Assembly: GCA_965221605.1 (NCBI GenBank) | Contig: CBDCSK010000013.1 | Coordinates: 186,001 to 250,000 of the forward strand | From: Aldehydirespirator sp965221605 | GTDB lineage: Bacteria > Actinomycetota > Acidimicrobiia > Acidimicrobiales > Aldehydirespiratoraceae | Direction of reading: 5' to 3' | Length of the DNA stretch: 64,000 bases | In this document: positions 1 to 8,012 of the stretch, piece after piece | Position numbering within the stretch: position 1 is the stretch's first letter | Layout: the number at the start of each line of letters is the position of its first letter | Notes under the pieces: generated by a model | Seen by the model: only the letters and a program-made list of their open reading frames with translations | The model's database searches: none | Told to the model about the DNA's origin: nothing | Made by a program: the position numbers and the translations under genes

Positions 1-195
1 CTTGACGCAACCCCGCCTGCCCCATCAGCACGCACCACGCCGAGGCCGGGCGCACGAGCAGAGCGAGGACGCCGGACCGGGCGCGTGCTGACGCTCTCGC
101 ACAGCAGGGATGCCTACCGACGATGCCGCCGAGACTCCCGCTCGGGTGACGCAAGCGTGAGCAACCAGCGGTATCGGTCAGTTTTGCATGTAAAG

Positions 196-215
196 TAGCG
201 CTTTAGCGCTAGCCT
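196..215 (+). promoter_or_regulatory. Operator/promoter of the vapBC-like module
   Basis: The 16-bp palindrome TAGCGCTTTAGCGCTA (196-211) has two 7-bp arms around TT. Its end overlaps a -10-like box TAGCCT (210-215), which lies 7 nt before the GTG of the antitoxin, so the transcript is probably leaderless. A palindrome on the -10 box is the expected place for autoregulation by a ribbon-helix-helix antitoxin. The -35 is not clear; TTGCAT at 184-189 is one candidate. Confidence 0.5.
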
Positions 216-222
216 TGGGCAG

Positions 223-456
223 GTGGCGACCATCCAGGTTCGGGACATCTCTGAGGACGCCTATGAGGTCATCCGGCGCCGAGCCCGTGCCGCCGGCCAG
301 TCGATCCAGGCCTACATGAAGCGCCGCATAGAGCGAATGGCCAGCGAACCCGACGACGAGGAGCTCTTCTCAGACCTCGAGCGCTTCGTCGAGGCCCACG
401 GGATCCGGCTCGACATCGAAGCGCTGCTGGCGGACCTCGACGCCGACCGCCGGTGA
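223..456 (+). CDS. VapB/FitA-like antitoxin
   Basis: A 77-residue protein with a GTG start. The N-terminal half (ATIQVRDISEDAYEVI, then two helices to about residue 43) looks like a ribbon-helix-helix DNA-binding domain of the FitA/VapB type. The acidic C-terminal half would be the toxin-binding tail. Its TGA overlaps the GTG of the PIN-domain toxin gene by 4 bp, the usual coupled antitoxin-toxin order. It probably represses its own promoter through the palindrome just upstream. The family call rests on fold pattern and gene order; the exact VapB subfamily is not determined. Confidence 0.8.
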   Translation: MATIQVRDISEDAYEVIRRRARAAGQSIQAYMKRRIERMASEPDDEELFSDLERFVEAHGIRLDIEALLADLDADRR

Positions 457-869
457 ACGACGGAACGGTCGTAGTCGACGCGTCGACGCTCGTTGCCGGC
501 GTCGCGTCCACCGGCCCCCTGGGCGACCGGGCGCGAGCGATGCTGCGGGGTCGCCGCCGCGCCGCGCCTCACCTGATCGACGCCGAGGTCGGCAATGCGC
601 TGCGCCTGATGGTGCTGCGCGGCGACCTCACCGACGACGTCGGGGCGTCAGCGCGGTTGATGGCCGAGCGCCTCGTCCACCGCCGTCACCCGATCCAGGG
701 GGCGATCGCGGCCCGGGCCTGGCAGCTGCGCCACAACCTCAGCTTCTACGACGCTCTCTACATCGCCCTCGCCGAGCGCCTCCACTGCCGGCTGATATCC
801 GCCGACACCCGCCTGGCGAGAGCGTTCAAGGACCACGACCTGATCAGCCCCATCACCCCAGACGACTAA
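453..869 (+). CDS. VapC-like PIN-domain ribonuclease toxin
   Basis: A 138-residue PIN-domain protein. The acidic metal-binding residues expected of PIN nucleases are in place: D9 in VVDASTLV, E45 in LIDAEVGNAL, D100 in FYDALYIALAE and D118 in SADTRLARA. PIN toxins of this size cut RNA, often tRNA or rRNA, and are neutralised by the antitoxin encoded just upstream. Translation starts at GTG within the antitoxin stop region (4-bp overlap). Nothing suggests inactivation. The RNA target cannot be read from sequence. Confidence 0.85.
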   Translation: MNDGTVVVDASTLVAGVASTGPLGDRARAMLRGRRRAAPHLIDAEVGNALRLMVLRGDLTDDVGASARLMAERLVHRRHPIQGAIAARAWQLRHNLSFYDALYIALAERLHCRLISADTRLARAFKDHDLISPITPDD

Positions 870-934
870 CCGCACAGTGCCAATAGTCCAGCACTGGCTA
901 GGGACGGCGCTCTAGTCCCGCCACTCGCGAGCAA

Positions 935-1423
935 TCAAAGAACGACGGCCTCGATGTCGGCGTCAGACACCTTGACCTGCTCGTAGAGCGCATCTGCCTC
1001 CTCGCCGTGGTTCTCCGCGGCGCGCTTGAACAGTTCCCACGGATCCTGTGGCTGAGGCGAACGAGGCCTCAACCAGAAGACACCAGTCTTCCCCGACTCG
1101 ATGGCATTCACCGCAGGCCGCAGATCCAGGAGCAGCGCTCCAGTCGCACGAATCGGATCGTGGCCCACACCCTCCACAGCGAAGATGTTCAACTTCGTCT
1201 TGAGAACGGCTGCCAGCTCCTTGGGATTGCGCAACATCTTGTAGTTGAGTGTGACGAGGCCCTCGAAATCGAGCTGCTTGAGAGCGATCAGCAGGCTCCG
1301 GTCATCAAGTTGCGTCAGCGCTTCGTCAATCGTGCGCAGCGGCAGCAATTCGATGTCCCCCATCCACGGCTCCAACTGTCCAAGGATCGGTTCGGGGAAG
1401 TTCTGATCCAGCGGTAGGCGCAT
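935..1423 (-). CDS. DUF5615-like PIN-type putative toxin
   Basis: A 162-residue protein whose N-terminus (MRLPLDQNFP) matches the LDENLP signature of DUF5615 PIN-like proteins, usually the toxin partners of DUF433 antitoxins. The gene follows a DUF433 gene and shares one base with it (TGATG). In the family a second acidic motif of the T-x-D-x-DF kind is expected; here that stretch reads LVTLNYKML, so the second acidic cluster seems lost. It is also longer than the usual 110-120 residues, with an extra C-terminal segment. It may be a divergent active nuclease or an inactive member. Confidence 0.6.
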   Translation of the reverse strand: MRLPLDQNFPEPILGQLEPWMGDIELLPLRTIDEALTQLDDRSLLIALKQLDFEGLVTLNYKMLRNPKELAAVLKTKLNIFAVEGVGHDPIRATGALLLDLRPAVNAIESGKTGVFWLRPRSPQPQDPWELFKRAAENHGEEADALYEQVKVSDADIEAVVL

Positions 1424-2103
1424 CAGGCCGCGAGCGAGAGTTCAAGCTCGATGGCCTCTTGGAAGATGCTGGCGTCGAAGCCGGGGTAGAGGGCGGCGAT
1501 CTTCTCTATGTCCGCGATGTTGCGGTGCAGGGCTGCGGCGACCTGCGTAGTAATGCGGGAACCAGCGAGGTGAGGCTCGCCCGACACCCTGCCGGGGATG
1601 ATCCGCAGATTGGGACGCGGACGGACGAGGTCAGGCGCCCCACGCCCGTCGCCCTCGAAGGGACCGAGCAGGTCCAACATGCCAGCAAGCGGTTGCTGGC
1701 CATCAACGCGGGACACGTCGTCGTCCACTACGTAGATCTCTGCGGACGAGTCGACCCGGAGCGGTGAATCGGGGTAACTGGCGCTGTCATCCCAGATGTC
1801 CAGCCCGCGGCGCTCCAACTCTGCAAGTGCCTCGCGCACCTGCGGCATGGGGCTGGCGGCGATGTCACTGCCCCGACCCTTCTTGGGATGGCGGAGCCAA
1901 TAGACGATACGCAACGCCATGAGATCGGCGTAGGACCACAGCTTGATCCTCGTAGGCGACACCGACGGCTCGACAATCCCGGTTCGGGCCCACCAATACA
2001 CCGTCGACACCGGAACGCCTGAGAGGTCCGCGGCACGCCGGCCCTCGTAGCATCCCTCGAACGCGGCCTTCACGCGCGCCGAAAGTGCATGTTCGTCGTT
2101 CAT
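1423..2103 (-). CDS. MerR-like HTH plus DUF433 putative antitoxin
   Basis: A 226-residue protein. The N-terminal 80 residues contain a MerR-like helix-turn-helix (ADLSGVPVSTVYWWARTGIV, about residues 23-42). The C-terminal 55 residues (GEPHLAGSRITTQV... to IFQEAIELELS) match DUF433, the antitoxin family paired with DUF5615 toxins. The middle is an uncharacterised linker. It is the first gene of a two-gene unit whose second gene overlaps its stop by one base. The extra HTH suggests that it also regulates the operon. A GGAGG ribosome site lies 12 nt before the ATG. Confidence 0.7.
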   Translation of the reverse strand: MNDEHALSARVKAAFEGCYEGRRAADLSGVPVSTVYWWARTGIVEPSVSPTRIKLWSYADLMALRIVYWLRHPKKGRGSDIAASPMPQVREALAELERRGLDIWDDSASYPDSPLRVDSSAEIYVVDDDVSRVDGQQPLAGMLDLLGPFEGDGRGAPDLVRPRPNLRIIPGRVSGEPHLAGSRITTQVAAALHRNIADIEKIAALYPGFDASIFQEAIELELSLAA

Positions 2104-2135
2104 GACCGCACCGTGCCTCCACCAGTTGAGAGCGG

Positions 2136-2141
2136 ACTATA
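2136..2141 (-). promoter_or_regulatory. Putative -10 box of the DUF433 operon
   Basis: TATAGT reads on the minus strand 32 bases before the ATG of the DUF433 gene, with GGAGG in between. No convincing -35 is seen, so this rests on the -10 match and its position in an otherwise empty 83-bp gap. Confidence 0.35.
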
Positions 2142-2186
2142 CGCGAAAGGACCGCTCCAGCCGACGCTCATCCCATCCAACGTTCG

Positions 2187-2905
2187 CTAGGCGATCTTGT
2201 GGAGTCGGGAGCCGTGGAGGATGCTGCCGTAGAAGTTGAACGACCGCTTGGCTGCGGGGTCATCGAAGGGATAGTCGGCGCCGAGCTGGGTCGCCGCCGC
2301 CAGCCCGGTCACGAAGCAGGTCTCCTGGCTGTCGAACACGTTCGTCGCCATCAGGAAGTTGACGAACATCGGCTTCAGGATCTTGTACCTGAAGTCGCCG
2401 GAGAAGCCGCCGAGGTTCAGCACCGTCCCCATGCTGATGTAGTTGAACGGGTTGAGGGCGTTGAGCGCCTTGGACTGCGAGCGGCTCAGCCACCCGAACC
2501 ACTGCAGCCGCCGCAGCAGGCGCTGGAACTTGGCGATCTCCGGTTGCAGCTGCTCCCGGATCTCGGAATCGAAGTCGTGGGCATAGATGCGCCCCTGGTA
2601 CTTGACGCTGTAGCTGAACCGGGTGTCGAGCAGGTCGATGCCGAACTGCTCCATCAGCAGCAGGATGTGGTCGTACACCGACGGGATGCAGGCGGTGACC
2701 GAGATGTCGAAGGGGATCGACGTGCCGTCGTCCTGGGGCATGTCGACGGTGATGGCGTTCCCGCCGATCTGGTCGGACGACTCGTAGAGCCGGATGTCGA
2801 AGCGGTCGGGGTGACGGTTCAGCGCCCACGCAGCCCCGAGCCCGGAGACCCCCCGCCGACGATCGCGACCCGCCGCGGCCCCGGCCGCGTCTCATCGGTG
2901 GTCAC
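2187..2905 (-). pseudogene. NAD(P)/FAD-binding amine-oxidase-like protein, broken
   Basis: Read from the GTG at 2905, the protein begins with a dinucleotide-binding motif (RRVAIVGGG). The frame is lost at a run of six C on the plus strand (2849-2854). One extra base would restore GGGVSGLGAAWALNR and join the 184-residue remainder, which continues to 2187. The joined product is about 240 residues, against about 420-450 for this class of predicted NAD/FAD-binding oxidoreductases. The C-terminal part jumps from a central segment (FVNFLMATNVFD) straight to what looks like the family's end (FVTGLAAATQLGADYPF), so an internal deletion is likely. Its start overlaps the decarboxylase stop by 4 bp (GTGA). 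The frameshift could be a sequencing error. Confidence 0.6.
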
Positions 2906-4329
2906 TGCCGTCCGGTACCGGTGGTCGATGAAGAGCCGATGGCCTCTGCGGCGTGCCGCTCAACCGCTTGAAGCGTCTCGCGCACGTCGTCCCAGGTCGA
3001 GTTGTGGTTGATGATGCACAACCGCAGGACGAATCGCCCATTGACCATCGTGGATGTCAGGAAGGCGCGCTCGCCCCAGAAGATCCGCGCCAGCGCCTCG
3101 CGGTTGACGCCGGTGAGGGCATCCTCGCTGAGGTCGCCGGGGTTGATGCGGAAGCACACGATGCTCAGCGAGGCCGACACCAGCTCCAACGTGCTGCTGG
3201 CTCGCACATGCTCCGCGGCTCGCGCCGCCAGGTCGAGTCCGTTGTCGATGGCGGCGCGGAACGCTGCCAGCCCGAAAGCCTGGATCGACATCCAGACCTT
3301 CAACGCGCGGAAGCCGCGGCTCAGTTGGATGCCCCGGTCAGCCGGGTTGGCGTGCCTGGCCCCCCAGACCGAGTCCTGCAACACGTCGTGCTTCATCGCG
3401 AAGGCGCGCTCGAGGGTGCCGGCGTCGCGCACGAGGACGCAGCCGGCCTCATACGGTTGGAACAACCACTTGTGAGGGTCGATGTTGAGCGAGTCCGCCC
3501 GCTCGATGCCCTCGAGCGCGGCCGCGCCCCGCGGCACCAGCACGGCGAACCCGCCGTAGGCCGCGTCGATGTGGAACCACACCCCCTCCGCTGCGCAGAC
3601 CTCCGCCAGCTCCGGCAGCGGATCGACGGCGCCCGAAGCCGCCGTGCCCGCGTTCGCGCACACGACCATGGGCGCGCACCCCGCAGACCGGTCCTCGGTG
3701 ATCGCAGCCGAGACCGCGCCGGGATCGATCCGGCCCGCGGCGTCGGTCGGGAGCACCCGGATCCGATCGGGCGCGATGCCCACGATGCGGGCGGCCCGGA
3801 TCTGCGCGCTGTGGCTCTGATCGCTCATGTAGGCCACGGCACGATCCGGATTGCCGGCCGCCTCGCGTGCCGCCACGAACGCATGCAGCGCGGCCGCCGA
3901 CCCGCCGCTGGTCAGCAGCCCGCCCGCGCCTTCGGGCAGCCCGAACCACGATTGGAACCAGCCGACGACGACTTCCTCGAGCTGGCTGGGGCCGCTCGCC
4001 ACGATCCAGGACGCTGCGTTCACGTTGAATCCCGACGCCATGAAGTCGGCCAGAATGCCCGGCCACGTCGGGCACGTCGGCACGAAACCGAACGATCGCG
4101 GATGGTCGAGTCGCAGGGTGTTGGTCAGCACGTCCTGCACTGCCTGGTCGATCACATCGCGCGCCGGCCGGCCGGTCTCCGGCGGGTCCTCGGCCAGCCG
4201 ATGGGCCAGAGCGTCCTTGAAGTCTCCCTCCCAGGCCCGACGACTGCTCAGACTCTCCGCGCGCTCGACCAGAATGTCCGTCACATGGTGTGCCAGCTCG
4301 CGCATCTCCTCCGATGACATTTGCAACAT
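2902..4329 (-). CDS. PLP-dependent group II decarboxylase (aromatic amino acid type)
   Basis: A 475-residue pyridoxal-phosphate enzyme of the aromatic-L-amino-acid/glutamate decarboxylase family. Expected landmarks are present: a ring-stacking histidine in DQSHSAQIR (about H172), the cofactor aspartate in HIDAAYGG (D255), and the Schiff-base lysine in NIDPHKWLF (K287). Length is normal. The start at 4329 is supported by a full-length Shine-Dalgarno, AGGAGGTGA, 6 nt upstream. The substrate cannot be read; tryptophan, tyrosine, DOPA and related amino acids are all possible. The broken oxidoreductase gene behind it overlaps by 4 bp, so the two once formed an operon. Confidence 0.88.
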   Translation of the reverse strand: MLQMSSEEMRELAHHVTDILVERAESLSSRRAWEGDFKDALAHRLAEDPPETGRPARDVIDQAVQDVLTNTLRLDHPRSFGFVPTCPTWPGILADFMASGFNVNAASWIVASGPSQLEEVVVGWFQSWFGLPEGAGGLLTSGGSAAALHAFVAAREAAGNPDRAVAYMSDQSHSAQIRAARIVGIAPDRIRVLPTDAAGRIDPGAVSAAITEDRSAGCAPMVVCANAGTAASGAVDPLPELAEVCAAEGVWFHIDAAYGGFAVLVPRGAAALEGIERADSLNIDPHKWLFQPYEAGCVLVRDAGTLERAFAMKHDVLQDSVWGARHANPADRGIQLSRGFRALKVWMSIQAFGLAAFRAAIDNGLDLAARAAEHVRASSTLELVSASLSIVCFRINPGDLSEDALTGVNREALARIFWGERAFLTSTMVNGRFVLRLCIINHNSTWDDVRETLQAVERHAAEAIGSSSTTGTGRQ

Positions 4330-4483
4330 GAACTGTCACCTCCTGTGGCCCACGTATCCCAATGTCAGCGCGTTAGCGCCATCCGCATCTTGTCGCATCC
4401 TCATCTCATGATCCATTCGTCACCCTTGCCGCGGCGCGAGCACTGTAGCGACCTCGGGTTCGAGGAGCCGTCGACGCGTTCTC

Positions 4484-5221
4484 TCAGTCGAGGAGGCTGG
4501 GGTCGGCGCGCAGCTCGGCGCGGACCGCGGCCTCCCAATGGCCCGGAGGCACCCCGTAGCCGCCCTGGCGGCACTGCTCGAGGAAGGCGTCCGGCAGCGG
4601 CGAGCGGACCGGGCCGTCGGCGATGGCCCGGGCGTGCCAGGCCCGCTCGCATCGCATCTCCAGCGTCACCGCCCGCCGGTAGGCGCTAGCCACCGTCGGC
4701 GCGGTCACCGCCACGCCGTGGCCCGCGAGCAGGGCAACCTCGGCGTCGCCCATCCTGGCGGCGGTCGTCTCGGCGGCGCTGCCGTCGTTGACCGTTCCTG
4801 CGTACTCGGCCACCAGCACCGGATCGCCGCTGCCGGTCGCGGAACTCTGATCCATCGCCGGCGGAACCTCACCGATGCCGGCCCAGACCGTGCTGTAGAG
4901 CGGGTGACCGTGGACCACCACCCCGAGGTCGGGCCGGACCCGGCGCAGCGCCAGGTGAAGCAGGATGCCCGCAGGCGCCGGCCAGTCGCCTTCGAGCACG
5001 TCCCCGTCGAGGTTGATGACGATCGCATGCTCGGGGCGGATCTCGTCCCAGCGCAGCAGCCTCGGGTTGCACCACAACGTCCCGTCGCCCCGGTTGACGG
5101 TGATGTGGCCGGCGATGTGGTCGCGGTACCCCCGGCGCCACAGGCCGCGGGCCAGGACGGCCAGCTCCTGGGAAGGGGTGAGCGCCGGCATCAGATGGTC
5201 GGGCTTGGGTGCGAACGTCAC
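4484..5221 (-). CDS. Class II aldolase/adducin-fold protein
   Basis: A 245-residue protein of the class II aldolase/adducin fold. The zinc ligands of the family are visible: H104 and H106 in VVVHGHP and H168 in LLAGHGV. The catalytic glutamate that normally sits in an S-S/T-E-x-x-x-H motif is not seen; the aligned stretch reads APAGILLH. It may therefore be a decarboxylase-like or non-catalytic member rather than a sugar-phosphate aldolase. The GTG start has no ribosome site of its own but overlaps the stop of a 19-codon upstream frame that does. Confidence 0.75.
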   Translation of the reverse strand: MTFAPKPDHLMPALTPSQELAVLARGLWRRGYRDHIAGHITVNRGDGTLWCNPRLLRWDEIRPEHAIVINLDGDVLEGDWPAPAGILLHLALRRVRPDLGVVVHGHPLYSTVWAGIGEVPPAMDQSSATGSGDPVLVAEYAGTVNDGSAAETTAARMGDAEVALLAGHGVAVTAPTVASAYRRAVTLEMRCERAWHARAIADGPVRSPLPDAFLEQCRQGGYGVPPGHWEAAVRAELRADPSLLD

Positions 5222-5277
5222 TGCGCGACCTGAGCCGGATCGGGCAGGAACAACTCGGGATCCAGCGTCATTGCCAC
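5218..5277 (-). CDS. Possible 19-residue leader peptide
   Basis: A short frame (V-A-M-T-L-D-P-E-L-F-L-P-D-P-A-Q-V-A-Q) starts at GTG 5277, six nt after a strong GGAGGAG ribosome site (5284-5290 on the plus strand). Its TGA overlaps the GTG of the class II aldolase-like gene by 4 bp. It could feed ribosomes to that gene by translational coupling, or be the tail of a lost gene. An internal ATG at 5271 is another start. No homology is recognised. Confidence 0.3.
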   Translation of the reverse strand: MAMTLDPELFLPDPAQVAQ

Positions 5278-5336
5278 CGCCCGCTCCTCCGGTTCGCCAG
5301 CGGCCCAGCCGGGAACGCTAGCTTGCCGGGCATTCG

Positions 5337-6533
5337 ATGACGCTTCAGACCGACGTGCAGGACATCCTCGACCGGGGAGTAAGCGCCGGGGATGTCGTCG
5401 GTGCGGCGGCCCAAGTCGTCACCGGCGACGGGCTCCTCGCGGCTGCGGCCGCCGGTAACCGGTCCGCGGCCACCGCGGCCGATGCCCTGCCGATGACACT
5501 CGACACGGTCTGCTGGATCGCCTCGATGACCAAGGCCATCACCGGCACGGCGGCCATGCAGCTCGTGGAACAGGGCGAACTCCACCTCGATGAGCCCGCC
5601 TCGAGCGTTCTGCCCAACCTCGCCGACGCGGGAGTGCTCGAGGGCTTCGACCGCGACGGGCAGCCGGTGGTGCGCCCGGCCAGGGGCCAGATCTCGCTGC
5701 GCCACCTGCTTACCCACACCGCCGGATTCGGCTACCCGTACTGGAGCAAGCCCCTGCTCCGCTATCACCAAGCCACTGGAACCGGATCGATGACCAGCGG
5801 CGAGCTGGTGGCGACCACCACCGTGCCGGCGCTGTTCGATCCCGGGGAGCGCTGGATGTACGGCATCAACATCGACTTCGTGGGCCGCATCGTGGAAGAG
5901 GTCTCGGGCCAGCGGCTCGACGACTACTTCGACGAGCACATCCTCGGTCCGCTGGGCATGGACTCGACCGCCTTCAGCCTGAGCGACGAGATGCAGTCCC
6001 GCCTGTCGGTGGTGCACGTCCGGCTGCCCGACGGCTCGCTGGCCGCCAGAGACCTCCCCCGCTCCCCCGAGCCGAGGTTCCCTTCGGGTGGCGGCGGGCT
6101 CTACAGCACGGCCCGGGACTACTGCCGGTTCCTGCAGATGATCCTGGGCCGCGGCAGCCGCAACGGCGTGAGAGTGCTGCGCCCGGCCACGGTCGACCAG
6201 ATGACGGCCAACCACATCGGAGACCTGCGGGTGGTCGCCCTGCCCTCCGCGATGCCCGAGTTCACCAACGACGCCGAGTTCTTCCCCGGCGTCCAGAAGT
6301 CCTGGGGCCTGACCTTCCAGATCAACGAGGAGCCGCTGCCCACGGGCCGTCCCGCCGGCGGGTTGATGTGGGCCGGCATAGCCAACACCTTCTTCTGGGT
6401 CGACATGGACAACCAGGTCGCCGGCGCCTACATGAGCCAGCAACTCCCGTTCGCCGACACCCGCTCTTACCAGCTCTATATCGACATTGAGACCGCCACC
6501 TACAGCCGGGTAGCCACCTACAGCCAGGCATAG
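5337..6533 (+). CDS. Serine hydrolase, class C beta-lactamase fold
   Basis: A 398-residue serine hydrolase. The nucleophile motif SMTK gives S63 and K66, and a tyrosine motif WMYGIN (Y175) supplies the general base region. LLTHTAGFGY is typical of EstB/DD-peptidase-like esterases. There is no signal peptide, so it probably acts in the cytoplasm, which makes it more likely an esterase or amidase than a beta-lactamase. It stands alone between the divergent aldolase-like gene and an LLM monooxygenase gene. The substrate is unknown. Confidence 0.85.
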   Translation: MTLQTDVQDILDRGVSAGDVVGAAAQVVTGDGLLAAAAAGNRSAATAADALPMTLDTVCWIASMTKAITGTAAMQLVEQGELHLDEPASSVLPNLADAGVLEGFDRDGQPVVRPARGQISLRHLLTHTAGFGYPYWSKPLLRYHQATGTGSMTSGELVATTTVPALFDPGERWMYGINIDFVGRIVEEVSGQRLDDYFDEHILGPLGMDSTAFSLSDEMQSRLSVVHVRLPDGSLAARDLPRSPEPRFPSGGGGLYSTARDYCRFLQMILGRGSRNGVRVLRPATVDQMTANHIGDLRVVALPSAMPEFTNDAEFFPGVQKSWGLTFQINEEPLPTGRPAGGLMWAGIANTFFWVDMDNQVAGAYMSQQLPFADTRSYQLYIDIETATYSRVATYSQA

Positions 6534-6595
6534 GTCGGTGGAGTCATCGGAGCGGTGGCCACGCCGTAGTCAGGCAATCCCATAGCATCGCTGAA

Positions 6596-7399
6596 GTGCG
6601 GATTGGGATCTCGCCGTTTGCCACCACCCGACAGACCACGCTTGAGCTGGGCCGGATCGCGGTGGAGGGCGGTCTCGACACCCTCTGGCTCGGTGACGGC
6701 TACCTCGCCAACCCCGACTTCGTGGGCTGGGCCGGCGCCATGGAGAGCCTGACCGAGCTGGCCTGGCTGGCCGGACGGTTCCCCACAGCCCGCACCGGCA
6801 TCGCGGCCGCCATCCTCCCGCTGCGCGATCCGGCCTGGCTGGCCAAGCAGGCCAACACGCTCCACCGGATGGCGGGCGGCGGGCTCGTGCTCGTAGTCAC
6901 GCCCGGATTCTGGGCCCACGACCTCGAAGCGGGGGGCATCGCCTTCAGCGATCGTGCCGCCGTGTTCGACGAGCGTCTCGTGGACCTTCGCCGACTCCTC
7001 GTCGACGAGACCCTGTCCCCCGGACCCACCAGCACCGGCCCGCCGCCGGTGTGGCTGGCCGGAGCGGCGAAGACTATGACCCGAGCGGTGACGCTGGGCC
7101 TGCCCTTCCTGTCCTCACGGGCCACACCCGACGAGCTCGTGCCGGTCGCCGAGCGGTTCTTCGACTCGGGCGGAGAGTTCCTGGCCCACCGGACCCGGCT
7201 CGAGTACGGCGCCCATGATGTGACCGGCGATGTCGTCGAGTGGCACGCCACAACCGGTTCGGTGGACGAGATGGTCGACACCATCAGCCGCTACGCCGAG
7301 CTGGGAGTGGGCGACCTCTCGATCATCCCCGGACAGGACGACGCCAGCTCGCTGCGAACCGTGGAGATACTCGCCGCCGAAGTCATGCCGCGACTGTGA
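6596..7399 (+). CDS. LLM-class flavin/F420-dependent oxidoreductase
   Basis: A 267-residue luciferase-like TIM-barrel protein (MRIGISPFATT, then EGGLDTLWLGDGY) of the family that uses FMN or F420 as cofactor; cofactor choice cannot be settled here. It is slightly shorter than the usual 280-320 residues. The GTG start is preceded by a -10-like TAGCAT at 6583-6588 with a 7-nt gap, so the message is probably leaderless. It converges on the AhpD-like gene, only 11 bp apart. Two more LLM genes follow on the same strand. Confidence 0.8.
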   Translation: MRIGISPFATTRQTTLELGRIAVEGGLDTLWLGDGYLANPDFVGWAGAMESLTELAWLAGRFPTARTGIAAAILPLRDPAWLAKQANTLHRMAGGGLVLVVTPGFWAHDLEAGGIAFSDRAAVFDERLVDLRRLLVDETLSPGPTSTGPPPVWLAGAAKTMTRAVTLGLPFLSSRATPDELVPVAERFFDSGGEFLAHRTRLEYGAHDVTGDVVEWHATTGSVDEMVDTISRYAELGVGDLSIIPGQDDASSLRTVEILAAEVMPRL

Positions 7400-7410
7400 G
7401 CGGCCCAGTG

Positions 7411-7989
7411 TCAGCGCTCGCCGGGAACCGCGCTCGTGGCCTGCCGGGTGGTGGTCATCACGCTGCGCAGCCCGAGGCCCATCACCACCCGGTTGATATA
7501 GGCGTAGTAGGCGACCATGTTGTTGAGATCGAGGATGTCAAGATCGCTCAGCCCGTGCTCGCGCAGCGGGTCGAGGTCGTCCTGTACAACCGCGTCAGGC
7601 GACGCGGTGAGCTTGGCGGCATAGGCGCAGATCGCGTCGAAGCGGCCGTCGCCGGAGGTGACGTTGGCCGGGTCGGCATCGATGGCGTCGAGCAGCGCGG
7701 GGGCGAGGCCGAGCGACTCGAGCTTGAGTCGCAGCCCCGATGCGCAGTGGTCGGTGCCGTTCAACCGGGACGTCACGAGGGCGGCCGACTGGCGCTCGAT
7801 CGGTGTGAGCCGCGACGGGCAGTGCTCGACGGTGCGGTAGAGCCGGAGCCGCTCCTCGACGATGGCGGGGTACAGGCTTCCGAGCATCGTGAACTCGGCC
7901 GGCTCCCCCAGCGCCGCCGCCTGCCAGTCGTAGGCATCACGGAGCGGGCCCTCGGCGTCGGACCACGAGACGGTGTCGATCCAGGCCAT
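7411..7989 (-). CDS. AhpD/carboxymuconolactone decarboxylase-like protein
   Basis: A 192-residue all-alpha protein of the CMD/AhpD-like peroxidase-related group, started at the ATG that gives MAWIDTVSWSD. Longer upstream starts would run into the divergent LLM gene. The recognisable core is LTPIERQSAALVTSRLNGTDHCASGLRLKL. AhpD-type enzymes carry a CxxC pair at this place; here only one cysteine remains (TDHC), so disulfide chemistry would differ. It is divergently arranged with the LLM gene at 8013, 23 bp away. The substrate is not known. Confidence 0.65.
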   Translation of the reverse strand: MAWIDTVSWSDAEGPLRDAYDWQAAALGEPAEFTMLGSLYPAIVEERLRLYRTVEHCPSRLTPIERQSAALVTSRLNGTDHCASGLRLKLESLGLAPALLDAIDADPANVTSGDGRFDAICAYAAKLTASPDAVVQDDLDPLREHGLSDLDILDLNNMVAYYAYINRVVMGLGLRSVMTTTRQATSAVPGER

Positions 7990-8012
7990 GACCGCGATGG
8001 TAGGCCGGTGCC

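Noticed and set aside
1..195. Coding or RNA gene at the window start
   Set aside because: No supported frame, ribosome site or structure was found there.
2260..2895. Arg-rich minus-strand frame over the FAD oxidoreductase
   Set aside because: Wrong frame of the broken oxidoreductase; it has no domain pattern.
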